Shown here: positions 5,844-12,377 of the stretch, one piece after another | Layout: each line of letters opens with the position of its first letter | Numbering within the stretch: the stretch's first letter is position 1 | Assembly: GCA_036392795.1 (NCBI GenBank) | Contig: DASVXH010000069.1 | Location: forward strand, 1-17,322 | DNA length: 17,322 nucleotides | Reading direction: 5' to 3' | Source of the DNA: JARIHD01 sp036392795 | GTDB taxonomy: Bacteria > Patescibacteriota > Saccharimonadia > Saccharimonadales > UBA4665 | Translations under genes and position numbers: made by a program | The notes under the pieces: model-generated | Told to the model about the DNA's origin: nothing | Seen by the model: the letters and a program-made list of their open reading frames with translations, nothing else | The model's database searches: none

Positions 5844-7673
5844 TTACAAACCACCATATCCGCCGCCGTACCCCTTGAAGTTAATTTCGGGCTTATAGTA
5901 GTCGGTCATCTTGAGAGGCGTACCGCCTTCAGCCGACAGTATATATAGTTCGCTGCCGTTTTTGGTTAGCAGGAGATAATCGTCGCCGAACCACCCGAAG
6001 ATGCCGTAGTCAGTAGAGGCGTTTACCTGCTTGCCGTTTTTACCGTGAATATCACCCACAAACATGGCATTTTTACCGTCGCGCAATTCGCTCCAAAATG
6101 TTTGTTTTTTGGAAGGCGACCATAGATAAGTTGGATAGGCGTCGTAGAAATTCTTGCCGTCAACTTCAGTGGTAGCTTCAAATTTACCATCTTCATATTC
6201 GAAGTAGTTATTTTTATCCCCCTTGTTGTCGGCCGAAAGGTAGACGCCATTCGGGCCATAGGGCCGGATTTCCAAATAGTTACGCTCTGAAAAAGCCTTG
6301 AGGGTTTTTCGGCCGCTGCCATCGGCTCGAATGGAATAAAGAGCCGACTGCTTGTCGGTTGATTCGTTGGCATGGGTGTATACATTTTTACCAAAAACGA
6401 CTTCCCCGCTAGGCAGTGCAAAAATCGAGTCCGCAAAGCCCTCGTAAATCGCAGTCGTGTAGCTGGGAGCATTATTACCAAAGGTTTGGTCGAGTGTGGT
6501 TATTTTCTTGGTTGGCGCATGATAACTCTTTAGTGCAGCACGTTTATCGTCGAAATCTTTTAGGCCGACACGATCAACCCGATAGATTAATCGATCGTCG
6601 CTCCAGCCCACCAGATTGAAGGTTGCCTTGCCTTCATCTATAACCGTCAACTTATCGGTGCCGGTTTCTAGTAAGAATAATTTCGGATATTCGCCGCCGT
6701 CGCGTTTGGATAACAGCGCCAGATACTTCCAGTCGCGGGAGGCCAGTAACGCCGTAGCCCGTTTTTCTTCCTTGCCGGTACCTTTTAAGACCATCTGACG
6801 ATTCGTTCCGTCAAGATTGGATTTAACAATGTCGAGTGTACCGCTCTGGTTGGAAAGGAAATAAACGATTCCGCTGGGAGTTAATGCAAACTCATTCTTC
6901 ATGCCGTCATTAGACACGGTAATATCAACCGCCTTTTCGTTATAGCCGTCACTTTTTAATGTTGCCGAAACTTTTGTTAGGTGGGCGGGAACCACCAGTA
7001 TACCCTGGCCATCTTTGTCTGTTTTAGTTTCCGAATTATTGGCGGACACCACAGCATTTTCGATCGGCTTGCCGGTGATCTTGTTCGTTACCTTTATTGG
7101 AACTTGTCGGCCGGTAGCCTTGATGCGTAGTTTTGGCGTATCTTTCTGTTTTAGAATGGGCACAGTAATGCGTTGTTTAGCGGTCTGATAATATTTCTTA
7201 GAAATTTCTAAATCTCCATATCCTACTCTAGATCTAAGTGTCGCCTTGCCCTTACCATCAGTAGTGGCTTTTTGGCCGTTCAGCACAACAGTAGCAGCGG
7301 GTACCGGTTTTTTCGTCTGTTCATCAACTATTTCAACACTAAATTGCTGTTTTAGTACGGTGCCCGCCAATGCGTAGCGACTTATGGGTATCGCCAGCAA
7401 AAGAACCAGCACGAGCACTGTAGCTGCACAAATGCTCAGGCTCTTATGCGTTTTACACCAATAGCCAAACCTCCCAAAGAAACCCGAAGATTTTTTAGGG
7501 GCGGTCGACGTAGGTACCGACGAATCAGCGGTCTGATCGGACACTTCATCGTGATCTATCGTTATGGATCTTATCAGAGAACCATCGTCATCTTCGATGG
7601 GATCTTGAGTTATGCGTTCGTGATCTAGTTCTTGATTGCTTGTCTGCTCTATGGGCTGGTGCTTTTTGGCCAT
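5844..7673 (-). CDS. Membrane-anchored surface protein with two CarboxypepD-reg-like domains and a beta-propeller
   Basis: This 609-residue protein has an acidic N-terminal cytoplasmic tail (residues 1-75, rich in Asp/Glu/Gln/Ser). A single transmembrane helix at about 78-103 follows, so the rest faces outward (type II topology, no cleavable signal). Two related beta-sandwich repeats follow at about 110-180 and 190-265. Both have the pattern V-D/T-x-x-T-x-K-P-(V/I)-x-x-A-x-V and a later T-D-x-x-G turn, typical of carboxypeptidase regulatory-like or CnaB-type domains. Residues about 268-600 form a beta-propeller of TolB/WD-like character (YFLSNQSGTLDIVKSNLDGT, ASRDWKYLALLS, GWSDDRLIYRVD). The C-terminus ends in a Gly/Tyr-rich tail. 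The start has GAGGGG as ribosome site about 10 bases upstream. No enzyme motif is seen; a sensing or binding role outside the cell is inferred from architecture. Confidence 0.8.
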   Translation of the reverse strand: MAKKHQPIEQTSNQELDHERITQDPIEDDDGSLIRSITIDHDEVSDQTADSSVPTSTAPKKSSGFFGRFGYWCKTHKSLSICAATVLVLVLLLAIPISRYALAGTVLKQQFSVEIVDEQTKKPVPAATVVLNGQKATTDGKGKATLRSRVGYGDLEISKKYYQTAKQRITVPILKQKDTPKLRIKATGRQVPIKVTNKITGKPIENAVVSANNSETKTDKDGQGILVVPAHLTKVSATLKSDGYNEKAVDITVSNDGMKNEFALTPSGIVYFLSNQSGTLDIVKSNLDGTNRQMVLKGTGKEEKRATALLASRDWKYLALLSKRDGGEYPKLFLLETGTDKLTVIDEGKATFNLVGWSDDRLIYRVDRVGLKDFDDKRAALKSYHAPTKKITTLDQTFGNNAPSYTTAIYEGFADSIFALPSGEVVFGKNVYTHANESTDKQSALYSIRADGSGRKTLKAFSERNYLEIRPYGPNGVYLSADNKGDKNNYFEYEDGKFEATTEVDGKNFYDAYPTYLWSPSKKQTFWSELRDGKNAMFVGDIHGKNGKQVNASTDYGIFGWFGDDYLLLTKNGSELYILSAEGGTPLKMTDYYKPEINFKGYGGGYGGL

Positions 7674-7697
7674 AAATAATATCCCCTCTTATGCAAA

Positions 7698-7706
7698 AGT
7701 GTAGCA
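7698..7706 (-). promoter_or_regulatory. Extended -10 promoter of the 609-residue surface protein gene
   Basis: TGCTACACT on the minus strand is a -10 hexamer (TACACT, 4 of 6) with a TGn extension. It lies about 24 bases before the ATG at 7673, leaving room for a leader that contains the GAGGGG ribosome site. The -35 region is weak. The rest of this 103-base gap holds only a 4-bp CCAG/CTGG hairpin around six A/T bases, too weak to call a terminator. Confidence 0.38.
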
Positions 7707-7776
7707 GAAGTTGCGGTAGTTTTGGCCAGTTTTTTCTGGGGATAAGTGCCGGATGTGATTTTTGGAAGAAATCGAA

Positions 7777-8364
7777 CTAGTCGATAATTTTACCTCGAAA
7801 TTCGGGCAGATTTTTTAGATCATTAATAGAAGTGGTCTTTTCAAATAGCCATTTCGAACCTTCACTAAATGGATTTTTGCCGGACATAGTGTGTGCCCTG
7901 GCCTCATCAAAAGTCATGAGTTCGAGGGTAATTTTTTCGCCGGCATCGTGTGCCATGGCTTGTTCGTGGGTCAGATCAGTCGCCAAATAGGTCGCCACAA
8001 ACCACTCCATTTTGGCCACCGGCTGATGGACGTCGATCAACCGCCAGTTGGTAAACCCCAGGCCCAGTTCTTCTGCGCACTCACGCTCGGCAGCGACACG
8101 CCAATCTTCGCCGGGATCAACACGACCGCCAGGTAAGCGCACATATTCAGGGCGACCGGGCTGCTGTTCGCGGACAAAAATAATCTTGTCATCCTTGACG
8201 GCCAAAATCAGCACAGTATCAGGTCGCTTAAGCAGTTCAAAGGTAGCAGTCGATCCGTCAAACAACTCCTGTGGCCATTGATACACGTCAAAAATAACGC
8301 CCTCAAACACCTTTTTGGCTTTTTCCGGAATCAAAATGGCGTCGTCTGGTACGGTCCGTGGCAT
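7777..8364 (-). CDS. NUDIX hydrolase, ADP-ribose pyrophosphatase-like
   Basis: This 195-residue protein has a complete NUDIX box: Gly80-x5-Glu86-x7-Arg94-Glu95-Cys96-Ala97-Glu98-Glu99-Leu100-Gly101-Leu102. That is the metal-binding, pyrophosphate-cleaving motif of the superfamily. The context PGGRVDPGED with a preceding beta-rich domain (FEGVIFDVYQW, VLILAVKDDKIIFVREQQPG) resembles ADP-ribose or nucleoside-diphosphate-sugar pyrophosphatases, but NUDIX substrates cannot be fixed from the box alone. It follows the inorganic pyrophosphatase gene by 11 bases with AGGGTGA as ribosome site, so the two are probably one transcript. The pairing is sensible because both enzymes hydrolyse pyrophosphate bonds, but a metabolic link is only inference. 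Confidence 0.88.
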   Translation of the reverse strand: MPRTVPDDAILIPEKAKKVFEGVIFDVYQWPQELFDGSTATFELLKRPDTVLILAVKDDKIIFVREQQPGRPEYVRLPGGRVDPGEDWRVAAERECAEELGLGFTNWRLIDVHQPVAKMEWFVATYLATDLTHEQAMAHDAGEKITLELMTFDEARAHTMSGKNPFSEGSKWLFEKTTSINDLKNLPEFRGKIID

Positions 8365-8375
8365 ACTGTCACCCT

Positions 8376-8915
8376 CTAATTGGTGTTTTGCTGAGTATAA
8401 CGCTCAATCGATTCAGCGATGATTTTTTTAGCCGCTTCGATATCACCCCAGCCTTCGACTACTGTTGTGCCTGGTTTTTTCAGATCTTTGTAGTGAATGA
8501 AATGGTGCTCAATCATCTGTTTCCAGCGATCACCCAAATCATCCAGCGAATTAACGGAATCGCCGGTGTGGCGGTCGTCGACAGGCACCACCACGATCTT
8601 GTGGTCAGCCTCGCCACCGTCGACAAAATTCAGAACGCCAATAATTCGCGCCTCCAGCCAAACCCCTGTAGGAATAGGTTCCTCGGTTACAACCAGTGTA
8701 TCCAGCTCGTCACCATCTTCATCCAACGTCTGGGGAATAAATCCATAGTTGCACGGTTTGGCAAAAATACCCGGTTCCACCCGATCCAGCATAAATGCCG
8801 CGCGTTTTCGGTCCCACTCAATTTTGAGCATCGAACCTTTCGAGATTTCAATTACAGTATTCAGGGTGCCGCTCTGGTAATCGCCAGCGTCCAGCACCAG
8901 GTTAAAATCAGCCAT
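8376..8915 (-). CDS. ppa: Inorganic pyrophosphatase, family I
   Basis: This 179-residue cytoplasmic enzyme hydrolyses pyrophosphate to two phosphates, pulling biosynthetic reactions such as tRNA charging and nucleic-acid synthesis forward. The family active site is intact: Glu23 and Lys26 in VIEISKGS, Arg45 in LDRV, YGFIPQT, the signature DEDGDELD with Asp67, Asp69 and Asp72, and Asp99, Asp104 and Lys106 in DGGEADHK. Length is typical. A textbook ribosome site, AAGGAG, lies 6 bases before the ATG. It heads a minus-strand pair with the NUDIX gene and is divergent from the phosphodiesterase gene, with 64 bases between the two starts. Confidence 0.96.
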   Translation of the reverse strand: MADFNLVLDAGDYQSGTLNTVIEISKGSMLKIEWDRKRAAFMLDRVEPGIFAKPCNYGFIPQTLDEDGDELDTLVVTEEPIPTGVWLEARIIGVLNFVDGGEADHKIVVVPVDDRHTGDSVNSLDDLGDRWKQMIEHHFIHYKDLKKPGTTVVEGWGDIEAAKKIIAESIERYTQQNTN

Positions 8916-8942
8916 GTATAACTCCTTGGACTAGCTTTGGTT

Positions 8943-8970
8943 TTGTTTCACTCATATTGTACACTACAAT
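8943..8970 (+). promoter_or_regulatory. Promoter of the phosphodiesterase-reductase unit, leaderless spacing
   Basis: TTGTTT (8943-8948) and TACAAT (8965-8970) are separated by 16 bases, and 9 bases separate the -10 box from the ATG at 8980. No ribosome site precedes the start, so a leaderless or near-leaderless mRNA is likely. Confidence 0.45.
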
Positions 8971-8986
8971 GCTAATAGTATGACAA
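8956..8986 (-). promoter_or_regulatory. Possible ppa promoter overlapping the divergent start
   Basis: TTGTCA (8986 to 8981, 5 of 6 consensus) and TACAAT (8961 to 8956, 5 of 6) lie on the minus strand with a long 19-base spacer. The leader to the ATG at 8915 would be about 33 bases and include the AAGGAG ribosome site. The -35 element falls on the first codons of the divergent gene. Confidence 0.33.
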
Positions 8987-9669
8987 AAACAGGTATTATC
9001 GGGCATCGGGGTGCTGCGGGACTCGCCCTGGAAAACAGCCCAAACAGCATCCGTGCGGCACTCGACTATGATATCGACGCTATTGAATTTGACATTCACC
9101 GCACCCGCGACGGCAAACTAGTCGTTCTGCATGACAGTCATACCGGACGCATCGCCGAAAAGCGGGTCCTGGTACATATGAAAACGCTTGCCGAACTACA
9201 GGCACTAAAGTTAAAAAACGGCCAGCAACTACCAACCCTAGAGGAGTTATTTCAGCTTATTGGCAATAAAAAAACCGTAGTAATTGACATCAAAGACCTG
9301 GGTTGTACAGAGGAACTGCTACGTCTACTTGCAGCCTACCCGGAAGTTTCGGCCGAATGTACGTCGCTCAAATACAGCGAACTGGCAAAATTACATAAAG
9401 CTCGCCCCGACCTGCCCCTTTTTGTGCGTGATTTATTAAATCCGTTTGAAATTTTACACACCGCACGCCAGCTGGGTGCCAAAGGCATTAGTCTGAATAT
9501 GTGGCTCATGAATCCGCTGACCTTTTGGCTGGCAAAACGGCGTAATCTGGAACTACGCATCTACACCGTTAATAATGCACGGCTAGGCCGTTTTTTCCGC
9601 ACACTTTACCCTGATATCGTCATCTATACCAATCATCCGGAACGTTTTGTTTCTAGCAGCAAGGGTTAG
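8980..9669 (+). CDS. Glycerophosphodiester phosphodiesterase family protein
   Basis: This 229-residue protein has the GDPD TIM-barrel active site. His9-Arg10-Gly11 lie in IIGHRGAAG and Glu19 in ENSPNS. The acidic pair Glu36 and Asp38 lies in IEFDIHRTRDG and His51 in VVLHDSHTGR; in the family the two histidines act as acid/base catalysts around a divalent metal. The enzyme cleaves glycerophosphodiesters to glycerol 3-phosphate and an alcohol, so it can draw on deacylated phospholipids. There is no signal peptide, so a cytoplasmic location is expected. Length is typical of the short bacterial form. It is the first of two plus-strand genes, 6 bases ahead of a flavin reductase, and its promoter suggests a leaderless transcript. 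The substrate within the family cannot be set from sequence. Confidence 0.9.
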   Translation: MTKTGIIGHRGAAGLALENSPNSIRAALDYDIDAIEFDIHRTRDGKLVVLHDSHTGRIAEKRVLVHMKTLAELQALKLKNGQQLPTLEELFQLIGNKKTVVIDIKDLGCTEELLRLLAAYPEVSAECTSLKYSELAKLHKARPDLPLFVRDLLNPFEILHTARQLGAKGISLNMWLMNPLTFWLAKRRNLELRIYTVNNARLGRFFRTLYPDIVIYTNHPERFVSSSKG

Positions 9670-9675
9670 ACCGGC

Positions 9676-10344
9676 ATGCGCGCCACTCTTGATCATATAG
9701 ATGAAATTGCACCCGAAATTTTTACGTATTGGTTTAGTCCGGCGGGGTCTTTTTTTTACACGGCCGGTGAATTTACAGAGCTGCAATTACCCCACCCTCA
9801 TCCCGATACTCGTGGAGAGCGGCGCTGGTTTACTTTATCCAGCTCACCAACCGAGGATTTACTAGGTATAACTACTCGGATATCCCCGGATAAAGGTAGT
9901 AGCTACAAAGAGGCAATGCGCGCCCTCAAACCCGGCACTACGGTGCAGATGGCCGAACCAATGGGCGATTTTGTGTTACCCAAAGGCCGCGGAGTTCCGT
10001 TGATCTTTATAGCCGGAGGCCTGGGAATAACCCCAGTCCGCAGCATTGTACGCTTTTTACACGACAGCGGCGAACAACGTGACATACATTTATTCCGCAT
10101 CGTCTCCAAGGCCAACGAAGAAATTTTTGCTGACGAATTACATGACTATCCACTACAGTATCATCTGTTCAATAAGGCAGGTAAACGGCTGGCAGCCGCC
10201 GATGTTCTGGAGGTGCTCAAAGACAAATCACTGATTTATCTGGCAGGCCCAGAGCGTCTGATCGCGGCGATGTCAGACGACCTACGCCAGAATGATATTC
10301 AAGATCGACGCATCATCACCGATCTGTTTCCAGGCTACAATTAG
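9676..10344 (+). CDS. Stand-alone FAD/NAD(P)-binding oxidoreductase of the ferredoxin reductase family
   Basis: This 222-residue protein is a two-domain ferredoxin-NADP reductase-type flavoprotein. The FAD-binding motif RRWFTLSSSP (residues 49-58) matches RxYSxxS. The nicotinamide-binding motif is FIAGGLGITPVRS (111-123), and YLAGPERL (188-195) corresponds to the usual CGPxxM segment with Ala in place of the family cysteine. There are no iron-sulfur cysteines and no membrane segment, so an external electron partner is needed. The domain limits are about 1-103 (flavin) and 105-222 (nicotinamide), complete but compact. It is translated 6 bases after the phosphodiesterase stop, with AAGGG across that junction. 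Partner and physiological direction are unknown; it could regenerate reducing power or act as a quinone or cytochrome b5-type reductase. Confidence 0.86.
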   Translation: MRATLDHIDEIAPEIFTYWFSPAGSFFYTAGEFTELQLPHPHPDTRGERRWFTLSSSPTEDLLGITTRISPDKGSSYKEAMRALKPGTTVQMAEPMGDFVLPKGRGVPLIFIAGGLGITPVRSIVRFLHDSGEQRDIHLFRIVSKANEEIFADELHDYPLQYHLFNKAGKRLAAADVLEVLKDKSLIYLAGPERLIAAMSDDLRQNDIQDRRIITDLFPGYN

Positions 10345-10381
10345 TTTACCGAACAAAGATTCCAAGCCCGGACGAAACTAA
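10341..10381. repeat. Inverted repeat between convergent genes
   Basis: TTAGTTT (10341-10347, including the reductase stop codon) pairs perfectly with AAACTAA (10375-10381), with an inner CCG/CGG that could extend the stem. The loop is long and there is no T-run on either strand, so a bidirectional terminator role is weakly supported. This is nearly all of the 49-base gap before the trxB stop. Confidence 0.25.
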
Positions 10382-10393
10382 AGCCACAGGCAA

Positions 10394-11368
10394 TTAAGCC
10401 ACGTGCTTTCGCTCGTGCTCTTCCAGATACTCCCGAATATGCAGGGCGGCAATCGCCCCTTCACCAGTTGCGGCAGCAATCTGCATCGTCGCCCCGGATC
10501 GAACGTCACCAGCCACAAAAACGCCTGGCATTGTCGTTTCTAGCCTATCATTGCTTTTGATCATGCCAATTTCGTCTAGTTCAATACTGCTACCTTGTAG
10601 GAATTCGGTATTAGGACTGAGTCCAACGAATACAAATACACCGTCGGTAGCAAATTCAACTTTTTTGCCGGCCACCTTATCAGTTCCAACAACTTTAACC
10701 ACCTTATTATCTTCCCCAACAATTTCGTCGGTAGAGGTATTAAAATGCACGGTGATTTTGTCTTTATGCTTGTTTAACAGTTCGTGCTGCAAAATCTCGG
10801 AGGCACGCATTTTATCGCTACGTACCAACAAATCAATATGGGACGCAAAGCGCGTCAAGAACATCGCTTCCTGTACGGCCGAATTACCGCCACCCACAAC
10901 CACCAAACGCTTATCACGATAAAAAGCACCGTCGCAAGTAGCGCAGTAGTGCACGCCACGGCCATAGTACTCTTTTTCGCCAGGAACACCGATTTTTTTG
11001 TAGTCACTACCAGTTGCTATCAAGACGGCTTTTGCCAGCATGTCACCACTGGTGGTTTCCAGTTTTTTGTATCGACCTTCATTAGTTATCTTGGTTACTT
11101 CACCTAGTTCGATATTGGCGCCAAAACGTTCGGCTTGTTCGCGCAGCTTGTCGGCATATTCCAAGCCGGCTATACCCTGCGGAAAACCAGGATAGTTATC
11201 GATCCAATCAGTCACCGCTGCTAGACCACCGATAACGCCGCGTTCGAACAACAGCGTTTCGATATCTTCTCGCGTCGTGTAAATAGCCGCTGTCAGCGAT
11301 GCCGGACCAGCACCGATCATAATGACGTCATGAATGGTCGGCTCATCCTGAGTTTGTGTATCTGCCAT
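10394..11368 (-). CDS. trxB: Thioredoxin reductase
   Basis: This 324-residue flavoprotein transfers electrons from a nicotinamide cofactor through FAD and a CxxC pair to thioredoxin-type proteins. It shows the N-terminal FAD motif MIGAGPASLTAAIY (residues 17-30; Ser replaces the third Gly), DNYPGF, and the redox centre Cys142-Ala-Thr-Cys145-Asp. A second dinucleotide fold follows at VVVGGGNSAVQEA (156-168), and the closing segment GVFVAGDVRSG is near the end. The usual NADPH-phosphate motif HRRxxxR is VRSDKMR (182-188), so one of three arginines and the histidine are lost. It starts 5 bases after the glutaredoxin stop and has no ribosome site of its own, indicating translational coupling; the upstream protein is probably its substrate. 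Confidence 0.94.
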   Translation of the reverse strand: MADTQTQDEPTIHDVIMIGAGPASLTAAIYTTREDIETLLFERGVIGGLAAVTDWIDNYPGFPQGIAGLEYADKLREQAERFGANIELGEVTKITNEGRYKKLETTSGDMLAKAVLIATGSDYKKIGVPGEKEYYGRGVHYCATCDGAFYRDKRLVVVGGGNSAVQEAMFLTRFASHIDLLVRSDKMRASEILQHELLNKHKDKITVHFNTSTDEIVGEDNKVVKVVGTDKVAGKKVEFATDGVFVFVGLSPNTEFLQGSSIELDEIGMIKSNDRLETTMPGVFVAGDVRSGATMQIAAATGEGAIAALHIREYLEEHERKHVA

Positions 11369-11373
11369 AGTTT

Positions 11374-11625
11374 TTAGGCCGCAACGGCCGGAGCTAATTT
11401 AGCAAGGTTGTAACCCACGACAACTTCTTTGCTATCGTCTTGTCTGGTTACCACAGTTACGGGTACGGTTGTTACGCCGCTCATAGCAGTTGCTTCAGCC
11501 TGACGTTCCGGGTTTTGGTCCACATTTACCTCGTCATAGGAAACACCCTTGGTGGTAAGGTATTTTTTAACCATCATGCACGATGCGCATGTGTTAGTAG
11601 TAAAGATAGTAACGTTTTTTGGCAT
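11374..11625 (-). CDS. Glutaredoxin/thioredoxin-fold redox protein (NrdH-like)
   Basis: This 83-residue protein has the thioredoxin fold of small glutaredoxins. The redox pair is Cys13-Ala-Ser-Cys16 in TNTCASCMMVKKYL, and the cis-proline is Pro55 in TTVPVT. The strand-helix order VTIFTTNTC, YDEVNVDQNPE, VVVGYN is typical. The gene is 5 bases before trxB, so electrons most likely come from thioredoxin reductase rather than glutathione, as in NrdH-type proteins. Possible targets are ribonucleotide reductase and oxidised cytoplasmic proteins. A strong ribosome site, GGAGGGG, precedes the start. Whether the protein is a true NrdH cannot be decided, because no nrd gene is in view. Confidence 0.88.
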   Translation of the reverse strand: MPKNVTIFTTNTCASCMMVKKYLTTKGVSYDEVNVDQNPERQAEATAMSGVTTVPVTVVTRQDDSKEVVVGYNLAKLAPAVAA

Positions 11626-11666
11626 ATCCCCTCCACATCAAACGTTTTGTTTTTGGTTATGTTTTA

Positions 11667-11672
11667 ATTATA
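11667..11672 (-). promoter_or_regulatory. Possible -10 box of the glutaredoxin-trxB unit
   Basis: A perfect TATAAT hexamer lies on the minus strand about 41 bases before the ATG at 11625, giving a leader near 35 bases with the GGAGGGG ribosome site. No convincing -35 box is visible. The remaining bases up to the FKBP stop are AT-rich, with a TGCTAGCA palindrome and no clear terminator. Confidence 0.35.
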
Positions 11673-11719
11673 TAGCGTCTAAATTGGTTATGCTAGCACC
11701 ATATATTGTGTTTTTTACG

Positions 11720-12274
11720 TTATTTACCGATGCTATGCAACGTAACGTCAAACACCAGCGCGGCATTTGCCGGAATATCCGGACTAGGCGATTGGGCACC
11801 GTATGCTTTTGCAGCAGGTATGATCAAGCGGCGCTTTCCGCCGACTTTCATACCCACGAGACCTTCTTGCCAGCCCTGAATGACACCGTCCAAAGGAAAA
11901 GTGGCTTTTTGGCCGCTATCCAATGAGCTTTCAAAGACTTTACCGGTTGCCGCAACAGCGCCCGTATAGTCAACAGTCAAGGTGGCGCCAGCTTTAACCT
12001 CGTCACCAGTTCCCGGTGTTAGGTCAATTACCTGCAGGTCGTCTACCTGTGCTATAGGAGTAAAGTCTTGCATTTGTTTTCCTTTCAATTTCTTAGGATC
12101 ATTAGCATCTTTTTCACTTTGTTTTTTTGCGTCGTTCAGCTGTTGCTGGGCCTGCTTGTTTTGTTTATTTTCGTCAATCAGCTGCCAAATAAGCGCCACG
12201 CTCACGCTTAGGACTGAAAAGGTAAACGCAACTACAACCACCCATGCAAAAATTCTGTCTTTTCTTCTAGCCAT
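11720..12274 (-). CDS. Membrane-anchored FKBP-type peptidyl-prolyl cis-trans isomerase
   Basis: This 184-residue protein has a short basic start (MARRKDR), a transmembrane helix at about 9-31, and a Gln/Lys/Asp-rich stretch at 33-65 likely to be helical or coiled coil. One FKBP domain follows at about 85-184. The domain shows VDYTGAVAATGKVFESS, FPLDGVIQGWQEGLVGMKVG (residues 127-145, with the conserved Val-Ile and Trp of the binding pocket), PAAKAYG, and PANAALVFDVTL. The usual aspartate of the FDSS segment is Glu115. It speeds prolyl bond isomerisation. The helix places the domain outside the cytoplasmic membrane, where it could fold secreted or surface proteins. The ribosome site AGAGGGAG lies just before the ATG. 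There is no lipobox cysteine, so it is not a lipoprotein. Confidence 0.92.
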   Translation of the reverse strand: MARRKDRIFAWVVVVAFTFSVLSVSVALIWQLIDENKQNKQAQQQLNDAKKQSEKDANDPKKLKGKQMQDFTPIAQVDDLQVIDLTPGTGDEVKAGATLTVDYTGAVAATGKVFESSLDSGQKATFPLDGVIQGWQEGLVGMKVGGKRRLIIPAAKAYGAQSPSPDIPANAALVFDVTLHSIGK

Positions 12275-12342
12275 ACTCCCTCTTTACTATTAGCGCGGGA
12301 AATTAAAACGGTCCAACCCGTCGCTCCTCGCATACTACATCT

Positions 12343-12351
12343 ATCATAGCA
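12343..12351 (-). promoter_or_regulatory. Extended -10 promoter of the FKBP gene
   Basis: TGCTATGAT on the minus strand is TATGAT (5 of 6) with a TGn extension, giving a leader of about 60 bases before the ATG at 12274. The leader contains a small ACGG/CCGT hairpin (12321-12308) followed by TTTTAATTT, too weak to call an attenuator. The -35 region is poor. Confidence 0.4.
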
Positions 12352-12377
12352 AGGCTTGCACTGATTTTGTACCGAAA

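Noticed and set aside
7721..7740. CCAG-TTTTTT-CTGG hairpin downstream of the NUDIX gene as a terminator
   Set aside because: The stem is only 4 bp with mismatched flanks, and no T-run follows on the transcribed strand.
8358..8921. 187-codon plus-strand open frame opposite ppa
   Set aside because: It covers ppa exactly on the other strand; ppa has a full active site and a perfect ribosome site, so this frame is a shadow.
12301..12330. GGTCCAACCC resembling a tRNA T-loop
   Set aside because: No acceptor, D or anticodon stems can be folded around it and the gap is too short and wrongly composed for a tRNA.
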